Assembly: GCA_902406105.1 (NCBI GenBank)
Contig: CABPCP010000059.1
Coordinates: 1-17,415, forward strand
DNA: 17,415 bases
Reading direction: 5' to 3'
DNA from: an uncultured Mordavella sp.
Lineage (GTDB): Bacteria; Bacillota; Clostridia; Lachnospirales; Lachnospiraceae
How positions within the stretch are numbered: the first letter of the stretch is position 1; every line of letters starts with the position of its first letter. Shown here piece after piece: positions 7,197 through 15,293 of this stretch. A program made the translations under genes and the position numbers. The notes under the pieces were generated by a model, which did no database searches, was not told the DNA's origin, and was given only the letters and a program-made list of their open reading frames with translations.

Positions 7197-8717
7197 TTAC
7201 TTTATCTGATTGATCTTCTTGATCTTCTCTATCTCTTTCAGCGCCGGACCTAATTGACGGATCAGATCCCGCGCCAGTACGCTGTAGATTCCCAATTCTT
7301 CTCCAGCTTTTTCACCAGCTCTTCCGTGCAGATACACGCCCAGCCGGGCCGCGTTCTCGCAAGTCATCCCCTGGGCCAGAAGACCGGCGATGATCCCCGC
7401 AAGTACGTCTCCCGCTCCCGCCTTCGCCATGGCGCTGCTTCCCGTCAGGTTCAGGCAGGCTCTTCCTTTCCCGCTTTGGACCGCTGTCCTGGAATCCTTC
7501 AATACACAGGTCAGGTCTTCCTTTTCCACATATTTTTCAAGCTCCAAGAGGCGGTTGGCTTTGATCTCCGCTGCCGGTTTGCCGCAAAGCCGCTCCATTT
7601 CTTTCATATGGGGGGTAAAGATATAGTCTTTATGCTTTCTTTTTTTCATCAATTCTGGCCGCTCCGCGATCAAGTTCAGCCCATCCGCGTCAACTACAGT
7701 AGGTACCCTTCCTTCCCGGAGCAGGATCTCCATGATCTTCCCGGCGTTTTCTCCCTTTCCAAGCCCGGAGCCGGCAAGCACTACCGTCGCCCATCCAAGC
7801 AGTTCTTTTAACTCTTCTTCCCGGCAGACTTCATAGGGCCGGATAATGGCTTCCGGCAGAAGCTGCTGCAGGATCGGCCGGTTTTCTTCCGGCGTATAGA
7901 TCTGGACCAGCCCCGCTCCTGCTGTGTAGGCCGCATACGCGTTAAGGTAGGCGGCTCCGCTCATTCCTTTGCTTCCAGCGATCACCAGCAGTTTCCCGTA
8001 AGTCCCCTTGTGAGAGTCCCCAGGACGTTCTGGAAGCAGCGAGGCATAATCCTTCTCTGACAAGGCAATAGCTGTATGTGGATTCTGTTCCAATGGCAGT
8101 TCGCTTATCCCAATCTCTCTTTTTTCCACATTTCCCGCATACTCCTTGCCTGGATATAAAAGAAGTCCAATCTTTCTTGCCTGAAAAGTCACCGTATAAT
8201 CCGCTCGAAACGCGCAGCCCAAGACGCGGCCCGTGTCCGCGGATACGCCGGAAGGGATGTCGATGGCCACTTTCACACCGGAAGATTGGTTCATCTGCTC
8301 GATCACTCCCGCGTATCTGCCCTCGATCTTCCGGCTTAAACCCACTCCAAAAATACCATCTACTATGATACTATATTCATCCGCTTTATATTCGTCACTG
8401 ATAACGCCCCCTGCTTTTTCAAACTGTTCCATCTGAAACGCGGTTTCCTTTGTAGCGGAAGATCTGTTTCCAATCATTACTGCCGTGACCTTTTCTCCCT
8501 TTCCAAGGAGAAGTCTGGCAACAGCGAATCCATCTCCTCCATTGTTGCCGGAGCCGCACACGACGCAGACAGAAGATAGATCCAGGCCTTTCTCTTCCAT
8601 GAAACAGACACATTCCCCGGCCGCCCGTTCCATCAATTCCAAAGAGGGGATCCCCAGCGTCTGTATCGTATACTGGTCAGCCTCTTTCATCTGGCCGCCG
8701 CCTGGCAGATATTCCAT
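7197..8717 (-). CDS. nnrD: Bifunctional NAD(P)H-hydrate epimerase / ADP-dependent dehydratase
   Basis: A 506-residue fusion that repairs hydrated NADH and NADPH (NADHX, NADPHX). The N-terminal epimerase domain (YjeF_N/NnrE, about 1-210) shows QMKEADQYTI (9-18), GSGNNGGDGFAVARLL (55-70) and AIDIPSGVSADTG (151-163). The C-terminal ribokinase-like dehydratase domain (NnrD, about 225-500) shows HKGTYGKLLVIAGSKGMSGA (236-255), VVDADGLNL (341-349), FTPHMKEM (367-374) and AMAKAGAGDVLAG (429-441). In this last motif the usual GGTGD is AGAGD, and the catalytic Asp is kept (Asp437). The ATG at 8717 has a GAGGTG ribosome-binding site 7 nt upstream. It lies between rex and alr on the same strand, so a gene for repairing pyridine nucleotides follows the sensor of the NADH/NAD+ ratio. 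Confidence 0.95.
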   Translation of the reverse strand: MEYLPGGGQMKEADQYTIQTLGIPSLELMERAAGECVCFMEEKGLDLSSVCVVCGSGNNGGDGFAVARLLLGKGEKVTAVMIGNRSSATKETAFQMEQFEKAGGVISDEYKADEYSIIVDGIFGVGLSRKIEGRYAGVIEQMNQSSGVKVAIDIPSGVSADTGRVLGCAFRADYTVTFQARKIGLLLYPGKEYAGNVEKREIGISELPLEQNPHTAIALSEKDYASLLPERPGDSHKGTYGKLLVIAGSKGMSGAAYLNAYAAYTAGAGLVQIYTPEENRPILQQLLPEAIIRPYEVCREEELKELLGWATVVLAGSGLGKGENAGKIMEILLREGRVPTVVDADGLNLIAERPELMKKRKHKDYIFTPHMKEMERLCGKPAAEIKANRLLELEKYVEKEDLTCVLKDSRTAVQSGKGRACLNLTGSSAMAKAGAGDVLAGIIAGLLAQGMTCENAARLGVYLHGRAGEKAGEELGIYSVLARDLIRQLGPALKEIEKIKKINQIK

Positions 8718-8801
8718 TTCTTCACACCTCTATTCATATAGAAAGAACGTGCGAAGATAAGCCTGCCAGAACACGCTCACCGCCGCACGCCGTTTTCTAT
8801 T

Positions 8802-9443
8802 TTATTTATGTTCCTTATTGTACCTGCTGATATTATAAGACAACTGCATCAGACTTTCAGACAAATGTACATTCTCTACAATGATATTTTCCGGAAGATT
8901 CAGATCCGTATGGGCAAAATTCCAGATGGCGCGCACGCCATTTTCCACCAGCATATCCGCCACTTCAATCGCTTTATCTTTTGGGATCGTAAGGGCCGCG
9001 ATATCTACCTCATTCTTCTGAACGAATTCTTTCAATTCATCCATCATGCGAATCGGTACTCCTCGGATAGAAACTCCCTGCAGTCTTGGATTCACATCAA
9101 AGATCCCTTTCAGAATGAATCCCCGTTTTTCAAACGCCGCGTAATTGGCAAGAGCCTGTCCCAGATTTCCTGCTCCGATGATGATCATATTATGATCTTC
9201 TTCCAGTCCCAGGATTTTCCCAATTTCCGTATATAAATATTTGACATTATACCCATAGCCCTGCTGTCCAAATCCGCCAAAATTATTCAAATCCTGCCTG
9301 ATCTGAGATGCGGTCACTTTCATCCGTTTACTCAGGTCATTGGAGGAAATTCGTTCTACACCATTTTCCAGCAGCTCTCCTAAATATCTGTAGTATCTTG
9401 GAAGCCTGCGGATCACCGCCTGCGAAATCTCTCTGCCTTCCAC
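8802..9443 (-). CDS. rex: Redox-sensing transcriptional repressor Rex
   Basis: Rex binds DNA when NAD+ is abundant and leaves it when NADH rises, controlling fermentation and respiration genes. The winged-helix start ISQAVIRRLPRYYRYLGEL and the helix SASQ-like segment VTASQIRQDLNNFGGFGQQG are intact. The Rossmann motif IIIGAGNLGQALANY follows, and the C-terminal domain ends in the usual VHLSESLMQLSYNI. A GTG at 9452 also opens the frame, but AGGAAG abuts it with no spacing. The GTG at 9443 has AGGAAGG about 8 nt upstream and gives the usual M-E-x-x-x-I-S start (213 residues), so it is preferred. The 85-bp gap to nnrD/E shows only a weak 6-bp inverted repeat (CGTGCG/CGCACG), so read-through into nnrD/E is likely. 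Confidence 0.95.
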   Translation of the reverse strand: MEGREISQAVIRRLPRYYRYLGELLENGVERISSNDLSKRMKVTASQIRQDLNNFGGFGQQGYGYNVKYLYTEIGKILGLEEDHNMIIIGAGNLGQALANYAAFEKRGFILKGIFDVNPRLQGVSIRGVPIRMMDELKEFVQKNEVDIAALTIPKDKAIEVADMLVENGVRAIWNFAHTDLNLPENIIVENVHLSESLMQLSYNISRYNKEHK

Positions 9444-9475
9444 TCTCTTCACCTTCCTGTTATATTCTAGAAATT

Positions 9476-9504
9476 ATTATATAAAATTGTGCCTGCAAAG
9501 TCAA
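9476..9504 (-). promoter_or_regulatory. Sigma-A-type promoter of rex
   Basis: On the minus strand, TTGACT (9504-9499) and TATAAT (9481-9476) are separated by exactly 17 nt, a near-consensus promoter. It lies about 32 nt before the preferred rex start. No sequence close to the known Rex operator (TTGTTAA-4-TTAACAA) overlaps it, so self-repression by Rex is not supported here. Confidence 0.8.
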
Positions 9505-9512
9505 ACTTTTAG

Positions 9513-9540
9513 TTGTTTTTTGTCCTATTTCCGCTATAAT
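9513..9540 (+). promoter_or_regulatory. Sigma-A-type promoter of the ABC-F gene
   Basis: TTGTTT (9513-9518) and a consensus TATAAT (9535-9540) are separated by 16 nt. The start codon follows 31 nt after the -10 box, leaving a leader of about 25 nt. The promoter is back to back with the rex promoter. No attenuator hairpin or leader peptide of the kind seen before antibiotic-resistance ABC-F genes fits in this leader. Confidence 0.65.
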
Positions 9541-9571
9541 GAAGACGTATGTTATAAATTTGGAGGAACTT

Positions 9572-11488
9572 ATGATACTGGCATGTCACGCAATTGAAAA
9601 AGCATTTGGAGAAGAAATCATTGTAAAAAACGGCTCCTTTCACATAGAAGAACATGAAAAAACCGCCCTGGTAGGACCAAACGGGGCGGGCAAGACGACT
9701 TTGCTCAAAATGATCGTTGGCGAACTTGCCCCGGATAATGGAACTGTTACGCTGTCCAAGGACAAAACCCTTGGTTATCTGGCCCAGCATCAGGAAATGA
9801 ACAGTACCCATACCATCTACGAAGAGGTCCGGACTGCCAAGGCGGAAATCTTTGAAATCGAACGGCGCATCCGGGAGATCGAACGTGAGATGCCACACCT
9901 CCAGGGGGAACGGCTTCAGGAACAGATGGAAACCTATCACCGCCTGACCACTCTTTTTGAAGCAGAAAACGGTTATGCCTGTGAAAGTGAGATCACAGGC
10001 GTTTTGAAAGGTCTTGGTTTCCAGGAATCAGAGTTTACAAAAACCGTAGATACCCTTTCCGGCGGCCAGAAAACCCGTGTCTCACTGGGAAAACTCCTTT
10101 TAAAAAAACCGGACGTCCTGCTTTTGGACGAGCCTACCAACCACTTAGACCTGAATTCTATTACCTGGCTGGAAACCTATCTCTTAAATTATCCGGGAGC
10201 CGTCCTGATCGTCTCCCACGACCGGTATTTCCTGAACCGGGTGGTCACGAAAGTGGTAGAGATCGAACACGGAGAACTGAATACTTATCTTGGCAATTAC
10301 ACCGATTATTCCAATAAGAAAAAACAGATCCAAGAAGCGAAATTAAAAGAATACCTGAATCAGCAGCAGGAAATCCGCCATCAGGAAGCTGTCATTGAAA
10401 AACTCCGCTCTTTTAACCGGGAGAAATCCATCAAGCGGGCAGAGAGCCGGGAGAAAATGTTGGAAAAGATCAAGTTGGTGGAGAAACCAGTCACGCAGGA
10501 AACGGAGATCCACTTAAAGCTGGAACCCTCCTGTCAGAGCGGAAACGATGTACTTTCTGTAGAGCGCTTAAGTAAATCTTTCCCCCCACAGACTTTATTT
10601 CACGATGTCAGCTTCCAGATCCGCCGCGGCGAACATGTGGCTGTGATCGGCGACAATGGCACGGGAAAGACTACACTTTTAAAGATTTTAAATCAGGTGA
10701 TCTCCCCGGATTCGGGAAGTTTTTCTCTTGGGACCAATGTCCATATCGGCTATTATGACCAGGAGCATCATGTGCTGCACATGGAAAAGACGATCTTTGA
10801 AGAGATTTCCGATGACTATCCTTCCCTTACCAATACTCAGATCCGCAACATGCTGGCCGCGTTCCTCTTTACTGGAGACGATGTGTTTAAGCGGATCCAG
10901 GATTTAAGCGGCGGGGAACGGGGCCGGGTCTCTCTTGCCAAACTTATGCTTTCCGAGGCTAATTTCCTGATCCTGGACGAGCCTACCAACCACCTGGATA
11001 TTACCTCCAAGGAAATCTTGGAGCGGGCCTTAAACGACTATACCGGAACGGTGCTCTATGTCTCCCATGACCGGTATTTTATCAACCAGACCGCCACGCG
11101 GATCTTGGAGCTGGTCAACCATCAGTTTGTCAACTATATTGGAAACTACGATTATTATCTGGAGAAAAAGGAAGAACTGACGGCCGCATACACCACTGCT
11201 TCATCGGATTCATCCGCTTCCCAGGAAATGTCTGGTTCCAGTACAAAGCAGAGCTGGCAGGAGCAAAAAGAAGCGCAAGCCAGACAGCGCAAACGCGCCA
11301 ATGACTTAAAACGTACAGAAGCACGGATCGAGGAATTGGAAGAACGAAGCGCCGCCATCGACCAGCTTATGACGGAGGAAGAAGTCTATACCAACTCTGT
11401 CAAATGCCAGGAGCTGGCCGGGGAAAAAGCTCAAATCGAAGCAGAACTGGCAGATCTCTATGAGCAGTGGGAAGACCTGGCGGAATAA
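9572..11488 (+). CDS. ABC-F family ribosome-associated ATPase (YdiF/Uup-like)
   Basis: A 638-residue cytosolic protein with two ABC ATPase domains and no membrane segments. Domain 1 has Walker A GPNGAGKT (35-42), signature LSGGQ (162-166) and Walker B VLLLDEPTNHLD (182-193). Domain 2 has GDNGTGKT (360-367), LSGGE (445-449) and FLILDEPTNHLD (465-476). A charged interdomain linker (about 245-310), rich in Glu, Lys and Gln, fits the ABC-F P-site tRNA-interaction motif. A C-terminal coiled coil (about 563-637) is of the YdiF/Uup type. ABC-F proteins bind the ribosomal E site and relieve stalling; some give antibiotic resistance. In Bacillus, ydiF also lies near rex, which supports a housekeeping YdiF role. 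An upstream ATG at 9539 overlaps the -10 box; the ATG at 9572 has TGGAGGA and starts MILACHAIEKAFG, so it is chosen. Confidence 0.92.
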   Translation: MILACHAIEKAFGEEIIVKNGSFHIEEHEKTALVGPNGAGKTTLLKMIVGELAPDNGTVTLSKDKTLGYLAQHQEMNSTHTIYEEVRTAKAEIFEIERRIREIEREMPHLQGERLQEQMETYHRLTTLFEAENGYACESEITGVLKGLGFQESEFTKTVDTLSGGQKTRVSLGKLLLKKPDVLLLDEPTNHLDLNSITWLETYLLNYPGAVLIVSHDRYFLNRVVTKVVEIEHGELNTYLGNYTDYSNKKKQIQEAKLKEYLNQQQEIRHQEAVIEKLRSFNREKSIKRAESREKMLEKIKLVEKPVTQETEIHLKLEPSCQSGNDVLSVERLSKSFPPQTLFHDVSFQIRRGEHVAVIGDNGTGKTTLLKILNQVISPDSGSFSLGTNVHIGYYDQEHHVLHMEKTIFEEISDDYPSLTNTQIRNMLAAFLFTGDDVFKRIQDLSGGERGRVSLAKLMLSEANFLILDEPTNHLDITSKEILERALNDYTGTVLYVSHDRYFINQTATRILELVNHQFVNYIGNYDYYLEKKEELTAAYTTASSDSSASQEMSGSSTKQSWQEQKEAQARQRKRANDLKRTEARIEELEERSAAIDQLMTEEEVYTNSVKCQELAGEKAQIEAELADLYEQWEDLAE

Positions 11489-11507
11489 CTTCCTGAATGT
11501 AATGAAG

Positions 11508-11555
11508 AAAGGGACGAAAAGCCATAGATACGGCTTTTCGTCCCTTTCCTTTTTC
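11508..11555. terminator. Bidirectional intrinsic terminator between ABC-F gene and pepD
   Basis: A perfect 16-bp stem (11508-11523 with 11532-11547; core GGGACGAAAAGCC) encloses an 8-nt loop. CCTTTTTC follows on the plus strand; on the minus strand the stem ends in TTTCTT. It lies 20 bp after the ABC-F stop and 13 bp from the pepD stop, in a convergent arrangement, so it can end both transcripts. Confidence 0.9.
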
Positions 11556-11559
11556 ATTT

Positions 11560-13008
11560 CTATTTTAATTCTTTTAAGATTTCTTTCAAAAATTCCCAGG
11601 TACGCTCTGTGGAAGCAATATCCAGCTTCTCGTTAAAGGAGTGGATATCCAGGATATTTGGGCCAAAGGATACGCAGTCCAGATCCGGGCGTTTGCCAAG
11701 GAACAGGCCGCACTCCAATCCTGCGTGAACTGCCGACACCACCGGCTCTTTTCCGAACATTCTCGTGTAAATATCCACCATGACTTTCCGAAGTTCAGAA
11801 TCCGGATCAAACTGCCATGCGGGATACTGGCTGATGGTCCGGGTGGTTCCGCCTGCGGCTTTGCCGCACTGCTCCAATTGTTCTCGAAGCTGCTGCTTTC
11901 TGCTTTCTACAGAACTGCGGATCAGATGGACCGTCCGGACGGTATCCTCTGAGGTCTCTGCCACGCCGATATTTAAAGAAGTTTCTGCCAGGCCCTTCAG
12001 TTTCCTGCTGTATTCCTGAAGCCCATCTGGACAAAGCATCAAATACATGATCACATGTTCCGCGCTCTCTTTTGTCATAACCGCTTCCTTTGCAGTTCCC
12101 TCTGCTCCATAGGTTACTTCCAGAGTGGGTTCCTCTCCCATAAATTCCTGCAGCCAGATTTCCTTCATCTCGCCGATCATCTCCAAGATCCTGGCTTCCT
12201 TCTCCGGCTCCGCCAGAAATACCGCTTCCGATTCCGAAGCGATCACGTTATCTTTGGACCCTCCGTTGATGGAGATCAAGCTGATCGGAACCTTCTGCTG
12301 GATCCTGTACAGAAGTCTTCCCATCATTTTATGGGCGTTTCCGCGTTGTCTGTGGATCTCGTTTCCTGAGTGGCCGCCCAGAAGTCCATGGACTTTAACT
12401 TGGATCTTGGTTCCGGTACGGACCTCTCTTTCCACCGGGATTTTCGTCTCGAACACGATTCCTCCCGCGCATCCAGAAGTCAGGACGCCTTCTTCCTCGG
12501 AATCGATGTTTAAAAGCTTCTTTCCCTTCAAACCTGACAGATCTACGGCTTCCGCGCCGCCCATTCCGGTTTCTTCATCTACTGTGAATACGGCCTCGAT
12601 CGGCGGGTGGGGAATGTCGCTGCTGTCCAGGACCGCCATGGCCATCGCGATCGCGATGCCATCGTCTCCGCCAAGCGTGGTCCCTTTGGCTTTCACATAT
12701 CCGTCTTCCACATACAAGTCCAGTCCGTCGGTTTTAAAATCATGGTCGGAATCCGGCGTCTTCTCGCAGACCATATCCAAATGTCCTTGAAGGATCACTG
12801 GCTCGCTGTCTTCATACCCTTTAGTCCCAGGCTTCTTGATGATCACATCATTCGCCTCATCCTGCTGTACTTCCAGTCCCCGTTCCTTCGCAAACGCCAC
12901 ACAGTAATCACTGATCCGCTTTGTATCAAAGGTCCCGTGAGGGATCTGACACAACTCTTCGAAAAAATGGAAGACTTTTTCTGGTTTTACCTGGTTTAAT
13001 ACTGCCAT
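11560..13008 (-). CDS. pepD: Aminoacyl-histidine dipeptidase (M20 family, PepD)
   Basis: A 482-residue zinc dipeptidase of the M20C/PepD type that splits dipeptides such as Xaa-His in the cytosol. Metal-site motifs are in order: LQGHLDMV (His76, Asp78), TLGGDDGI (bridging Asp115), TVDEETGM (catalytic Glu145 and Glu146) and NIDSEEEG (Asp169). The lid domain follows, with HGLLGGHSGNEIHRQRGNA (about 208-226), and FGPNILDIHSFNEKLDI supplies the last metal-ligand region near the C-terminus. The length fits PepD (about 480-490) rather than shorter M20 peptidases. The ATG at 13008 has a GAGGTAAGGAA site upstream. It has its own promoter and a leader of about 60 nt with a hairpin. Its end faces the ABC-F gene across a shared terminator. 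Confidence 0.95.
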   Translation of the reverse strand: MAVLNQVKPEKVFHFFEELCQIPHGTFDTKRISDYCVAFAKERGLEVQQDEANDVIIKKPGTKGYEDSEPVILQGHLDMVCEKTPDSDHDFKTDGLDLYVEDGYVKAKGTTLGGDDGIAIAMAMAVLDSSDIPHPPIEAVFTVDEETGMGGAEAVDLSGLKGKKLLNIDSEEEGVLTSGCAGGIVFETKIPVEREVRTGTKIQVKVHGLLGGHSGNEIHRQRGNAHKMMGRLLYRIQQKVPISLISINGGSKDNVIASESEAVFLAEPEKEARILEMIGEMKEIWLQEFMGEEPTLEVTYGAEGTAKEAVMTKESAEHVIMYLMLCPDGLQEYSRKLKGLAETSLNIGVAETSEDTVRTVHLIRSSVESRKQQLREQLEQCGKAAGGTTRTISQYPAWQFDPDSELRKVMVDIYTRMFGKEPVVSAVHAGLECGLFLGKRPDLDCVSFGPNILDIHSFNEKLDIASTERTWEFLKEILKELK

Positions 13009-13034
13009 GTTTCCTTACCTCTTTTCTTTTGATT

Positions 13035-13059
13035 CCAGCATTTATCCCCTAAGTGCTGG
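13035..13059 (-). promoter_or_regulatory. Hairpin in the pepD 5' leader
   Basis: CCAGCA and TGCTGG (6 bp), with a further TTA/TAA pairing beyond one mismatch or wobble, enclose a 5-nt loop. It lies 27 nt upstream of the pepD ATG and downstream of the pepD promoter. On the minus strand no T-run follows, so it is not a terminator for this transcript. It may affect mRNA stability or translation. Confidence 0.4.
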
Positions 13060-13077
13060 TTTCATTTTCTATTCTCT

Positions 13078-13106
13078 ATTATGAAACTGGAATCATAAAA
13101 TTTCAA
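13078..13106 (-). promoter_or_regulatory. Sigma-A-type promoter of pepD
   Basis: On the minus strand, TTGAAA (13106-13101) and CATAAT (13083-13078) are separated by 17 nt. This gives a pepD leader of about 60 nt. The spacer overlaps the -35 element of the candidate sigma-E promoter of the divergent ylbJ, so the two may exclude each other. Confidence 0.6.
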
Positions 13107-13121
13107 CCGCTTCCATAGAAT
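13093..13121 (+). promoter_or_regulatory. Candidate sigma-E promoter of ylbJ
   Basis: TCATAAA (13093-13099), 14 nt, then CATAGAAT (13114-13121). The Bacillus sigma-E consensus is about KMATATT-14/15-CATACAAT; the -10-like element differs at one position and the -35-like element keeps five of seven. It ends 30 nt before the ylbJ start. Mother-cell sigma-E control would fit a sporulation membrane protein. Confidence 0.5.
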
Positions 13122-13151
13122 AAATCAAGAATCTTTCCGGCGGCGGCTTCT

Positions 13152-14135
13152 ATGAAACGGCTCTTTTACCTGTGGACACCGATTCTTTTTTTCCTTCTTA
13201 TGTTCCTGTTCCCCCAACCTGTTTTCCAAGGCGCGAAGGATGGCCTGCTTCTCTGGTTCAACACGGTTCTCCCCACCCTTCTTCCTTTTTTGATCATCTC
13301 CAATCTTCTGATCAACACCCAGGCGGTCCATGCGGTCAGCCGGGGCGCCGGTTTCTTCCTGCGTCCATTCCTGCGGGTTTCAGACTATGGGGCCTATACG
13401 GTTTTAGCCGGATTTTTCTGCGGATATCCTATGGGAGGCAAGACTGCCTCTGACCTTATTCGCTCTGGACGGATCACAAAGGCAGAAGGAGCGTATCTCC
13501 TTTCTTTCTGCAATAATACAAGCCCTATGTTTGTAGTAAGTTTTGTGGCCACCCAGAATTTAAAACGACCTGCACTTGCCCTGCCTGCTCTTGGGATCTT
13601 ATGGATCTCCGCGATTGCCTGCAGCTTCCTTTTCCGCGGGAATCTTGCGCGCAAAGTCTATCTCCGCAAACGTCATTCTTCTGACGTTCTCTGTCCTGCT
13701 CTTACTTCTTCCGATGGTGATCGGACTGATCACAACGCTTCCAGACAATCCAGCCTTTTAGACAATTGCATCATGGATGGTTTTGAGGCGATCACAAAAA
13801 TCGGGGGATATATTATGCTGTTTTCCATCTGCATAGAGCTCTTCGGGCTTCTGCCTTTCCATGACGCCCCTTTCTTCCAGATGATCCTGTCATCTCTGGA
13901 GATCACAAATGGTATTGTATTGATCAGCGATACAGGCTTCTCCTTCCCCGCCAAGTTCATCCTATGTATGTCTCTTGCTTCTTTCGGCGGATGGTGTTCT
14001 GTCGCCCAGACTCAATGCATGATCCAAAAAAGCGGTCTATCTATTTCCTCTTATATCGTACAAAAGCTGGTCACCATGTTGGTGACCAGCTTGATCGCTT
14101 TTTTCTATCTTTTACTTTTCCCGCTGGGATCGTAA
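13152..14135 (+). CDS. ylbJ: Sporulation integral membrane protein YlbJ
   Basis: A 327-residue, very hydrophobic protein of the nucleoside-recognition/Gate-domain superfamily, YlbJ branch. Bacillus ylbJ mutants are affected in spore formation; the transported or sensed compound is not known to me. YlbJ signatures are GLLLWFNTVLPTLLPFLIIS (31-50) and FFCGYPMGGKTASDLIRSG (88-106), followed by LLSFCNNTSPMFVVS (116-130). A second Gate-like half starts near residue 205 (MDGFEAITKIGGYI). It is shorter than the Bacillus protein (about 400). The Shine-Dalgarno is poor (GGCGG 7 nt upstream). In Bacillus, ylbJ lies next to coaD and rsmD, as here, though here it is convergent with them. A candidate sigma-E promoter lies upstream, and its last 24 codons contain a hairpin that probably terminates the opposing operon. 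Confidence 0.88.
   Translation: MKRLFYLWTPILFFLLMFLFPQPVFQGAKDGLLLWFNTVLPTLLPFLIISNLLINTQAVHAVSRGAGFFLRPFLRVSDYGAYTVLAGFFCGYPMGGKTASDLIRSGRITKAEGAYLLSFCNNTSPMFVVSFVATQNLKRPALALPALGILWISAIACSFLFRGNLARKVYLRKRHSSDVLCPALTSSDGDRTDHNASRQSSLLDNCIMDGFEAITKIGGYIMLFSICIELFGLLPFHDAPFFQMILSSLEITNGIVLISDTGFSFPAKFILCMSLASFGGWCSVAQTQCMIQKSGLSISSYIVQKLVTMLVTSLIAFFYLLLFPLGS
14064..14092 (-). terminator. Hairpin inside the 3' end of ylbJ, probable terminator of the rsmD-coaD operon
   Basis: A perfect 12-bp stem (AAGCTGGTCACC and GGTGACCAGCTT) with a 5-nt loop lies in ylbJ codons for KLVTMLVTSL. On the minus strand the stem runs straight into TTTTGT, an intrinsic-terminator shape, 75 bp beyond the stop of the coiled-coil gene. 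On the plus strand six T residues begin only 6 nt after the stem, so it may also weakly stop ylbJ transcription. Confidence 0.6.
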
Positions 14136-14166
14136 ATATATTCTCTATTTGCTTTCCTAATTCACT

Positions 14167-14802
14167 TTAGAGAAGATCCTCCTCATCCACCTCGAACTCC
14201 TCTTCCTGGTCTTCTGGCTCTGGATTTCCATATTCCGCCTCTAATCCCTGTGAGGACTGATCCGGGATCTCCAATTCCGACCGATTATTGCGGACCATGT
14301 CATAACACTCCTGAAGAGAATTCACCAATCCATCGTATTTGGTGGTGTAGCTGTCCAGCGTATGTCCGATGATGCTCTCGGCATTCGCGAGAAGATCGTC
14401 TGTATACTGCATAGCGCCAATACGGATATCGTTGGCATCCCTGGTAGCGTTGTCCAGGATCTCCTGCGCCTGATCTGTTGCCGCGGTCACAATCTCATTT
14501 GCCTGCGCGTAAGCCTGCTGCATGATCTCATGCTCGCTGACCAGCTCATTTGTCTGAATCTGAGCTTCTTCGATCATACTATCCGCTTTCGCCTGGGCGT
14601 CTGCCAGGATAGCGTCCTTATTTGCGATAATCTTCTGATATCTCTTGATCTCATCCGGCGTCTTCATGCGCAGTTCACGCAGAAGCTCGTCCATCTGATC
14701 CTTATTGACAATAATCTTAGTGGTAGACAAAGGCTGAAATTTACAACTGTCAATATACTCCTCAATTTCTTCGATGATCTGTTCAATACGGCTGCTCATC
14801 AT
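14167..14802 (-). CDS. Coiled-coil, DivIVA-like cytoplasmic protein of unknown role
   Basis: A 211-residue soluble protein. The region from about 50 to 150 is an Ala/Glu/Gln-rich helix with heptad-like spacing ([38 protein letters not shown]), and the last 34 residues are strongly acidic. Similar proteins are often labelled as ATPase or V-type ATPase subunit H-like; no nucleotide-binding motif is seen, so that name reflects only coiled-coil similarity. A scaffold role at the membrane or in cell division is possible, but inferred. The start overlaps the coaD stop (ATGA). A second ATG follows directly; the first has AAAGGAG 7 nt upstream and is chosen. Overlap with coaD implies translational coupling. 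Confidence 0.75.
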   Translation of the reverse strand: MMSSRIEQIIEEIEEYIDSCKFQPLSTTKIIVNKDQMDELLRELRMKTPDEIKRYQKIIANKDAILADAQAKADSMIEEAQIQTNELVSEHEIMQQAYAQANEIVTAATDQAQEILDNATRDANDIRIGAMQYTDDLLANAESIIGHTLDSYTTKYDGLVNSLQECYDMVRNNRSELEIPDQSSQGLEAEYGNPEPEDQEEEFEVDEEDLL

Positions 14803-15293
14803 TTACACTCTCCTTTTTCTCTTATTTTCTCCCGCACCCTTTTTTCCACAATTTCAGGTACGAACTGAGAAATATCCCCTCCAAAAGCTGCCACCTCTTT
14901 TACAATGGTGGAACTTAAATATGAATACTCCAGTCTTGTAGTCAGGAACACCGTCTCAATGGACGGCTCCAGTTTATGGTTGGTCTGTGCCATCTGCAGT
15001 TCATACTCAAAATCTGTGATCGCCCGCAAACCTCTAACCACCATCCTGGCTTCCATTTTTCTGGCAAATTCCACCAATAATCCCTCAAATGGAACAACTT
15101 TAACTTTTGGTAAGTCTTTTGTAGCTTCTTCTAACATTCTAACACGTTCCTCTACCGAAAACAACGGCATTTTTGCCTTATTATACAATACTCCGACAAT
15201 TAATTCGTCCACCATCTGACAGGAACGTTTAATAATATCCAGATGTCCATAGGTAACCGGATCAAAGCTGCCCGGATAGATTCCTCTTAACAT
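14799..15293 (-). CDS. coaD: Phosphopantetheine adenylyltransferase
   Basis: A 164-residue nucleotidyltransferase of the CoaD family, which joins ATP and 4'-phosphopantetheine to give dephospho-CoA, the penultimate step of CoA synthesis. [16 protein letters not shown] (6-21) holds the T-x-G-H motif (Thr14, His17). [18 protein letters not shown] (about 87-104) and the [13 protein letters not shown] stretch (about 124-136) are conserved substrate-binding regions. The length is typical. It overlaps rsmD by 7 bp and has GGGGGAGG 8 nt before its ATG, inside the rsmD coding sequence. The rsmD-coaD order is widespread in Firmicutes. Confidence 0.97.
   Translation of the reverse strand: MLRGIYPGSFDPVTYGHLDIIKRSCQMVDELIVGVLYNKAKMPLFSVEERVRMLEEATKDLPKVKVVPFEGLLVEFARKMEARMVVRGLRAITDFEYELQMAQTNHKLEPSIETVFLTTRLEYSYLSSTIVKEVAAFGGDISQFVPEIVEKRVREKIREKGECK

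Noticed and set aside
9453..9571. Rex operator in the rex/ABC-F intergenic region
   Set aside because: No sequence close to TTGTTAA-4-TTAACAA was found; isolated TTGTT is not enough.
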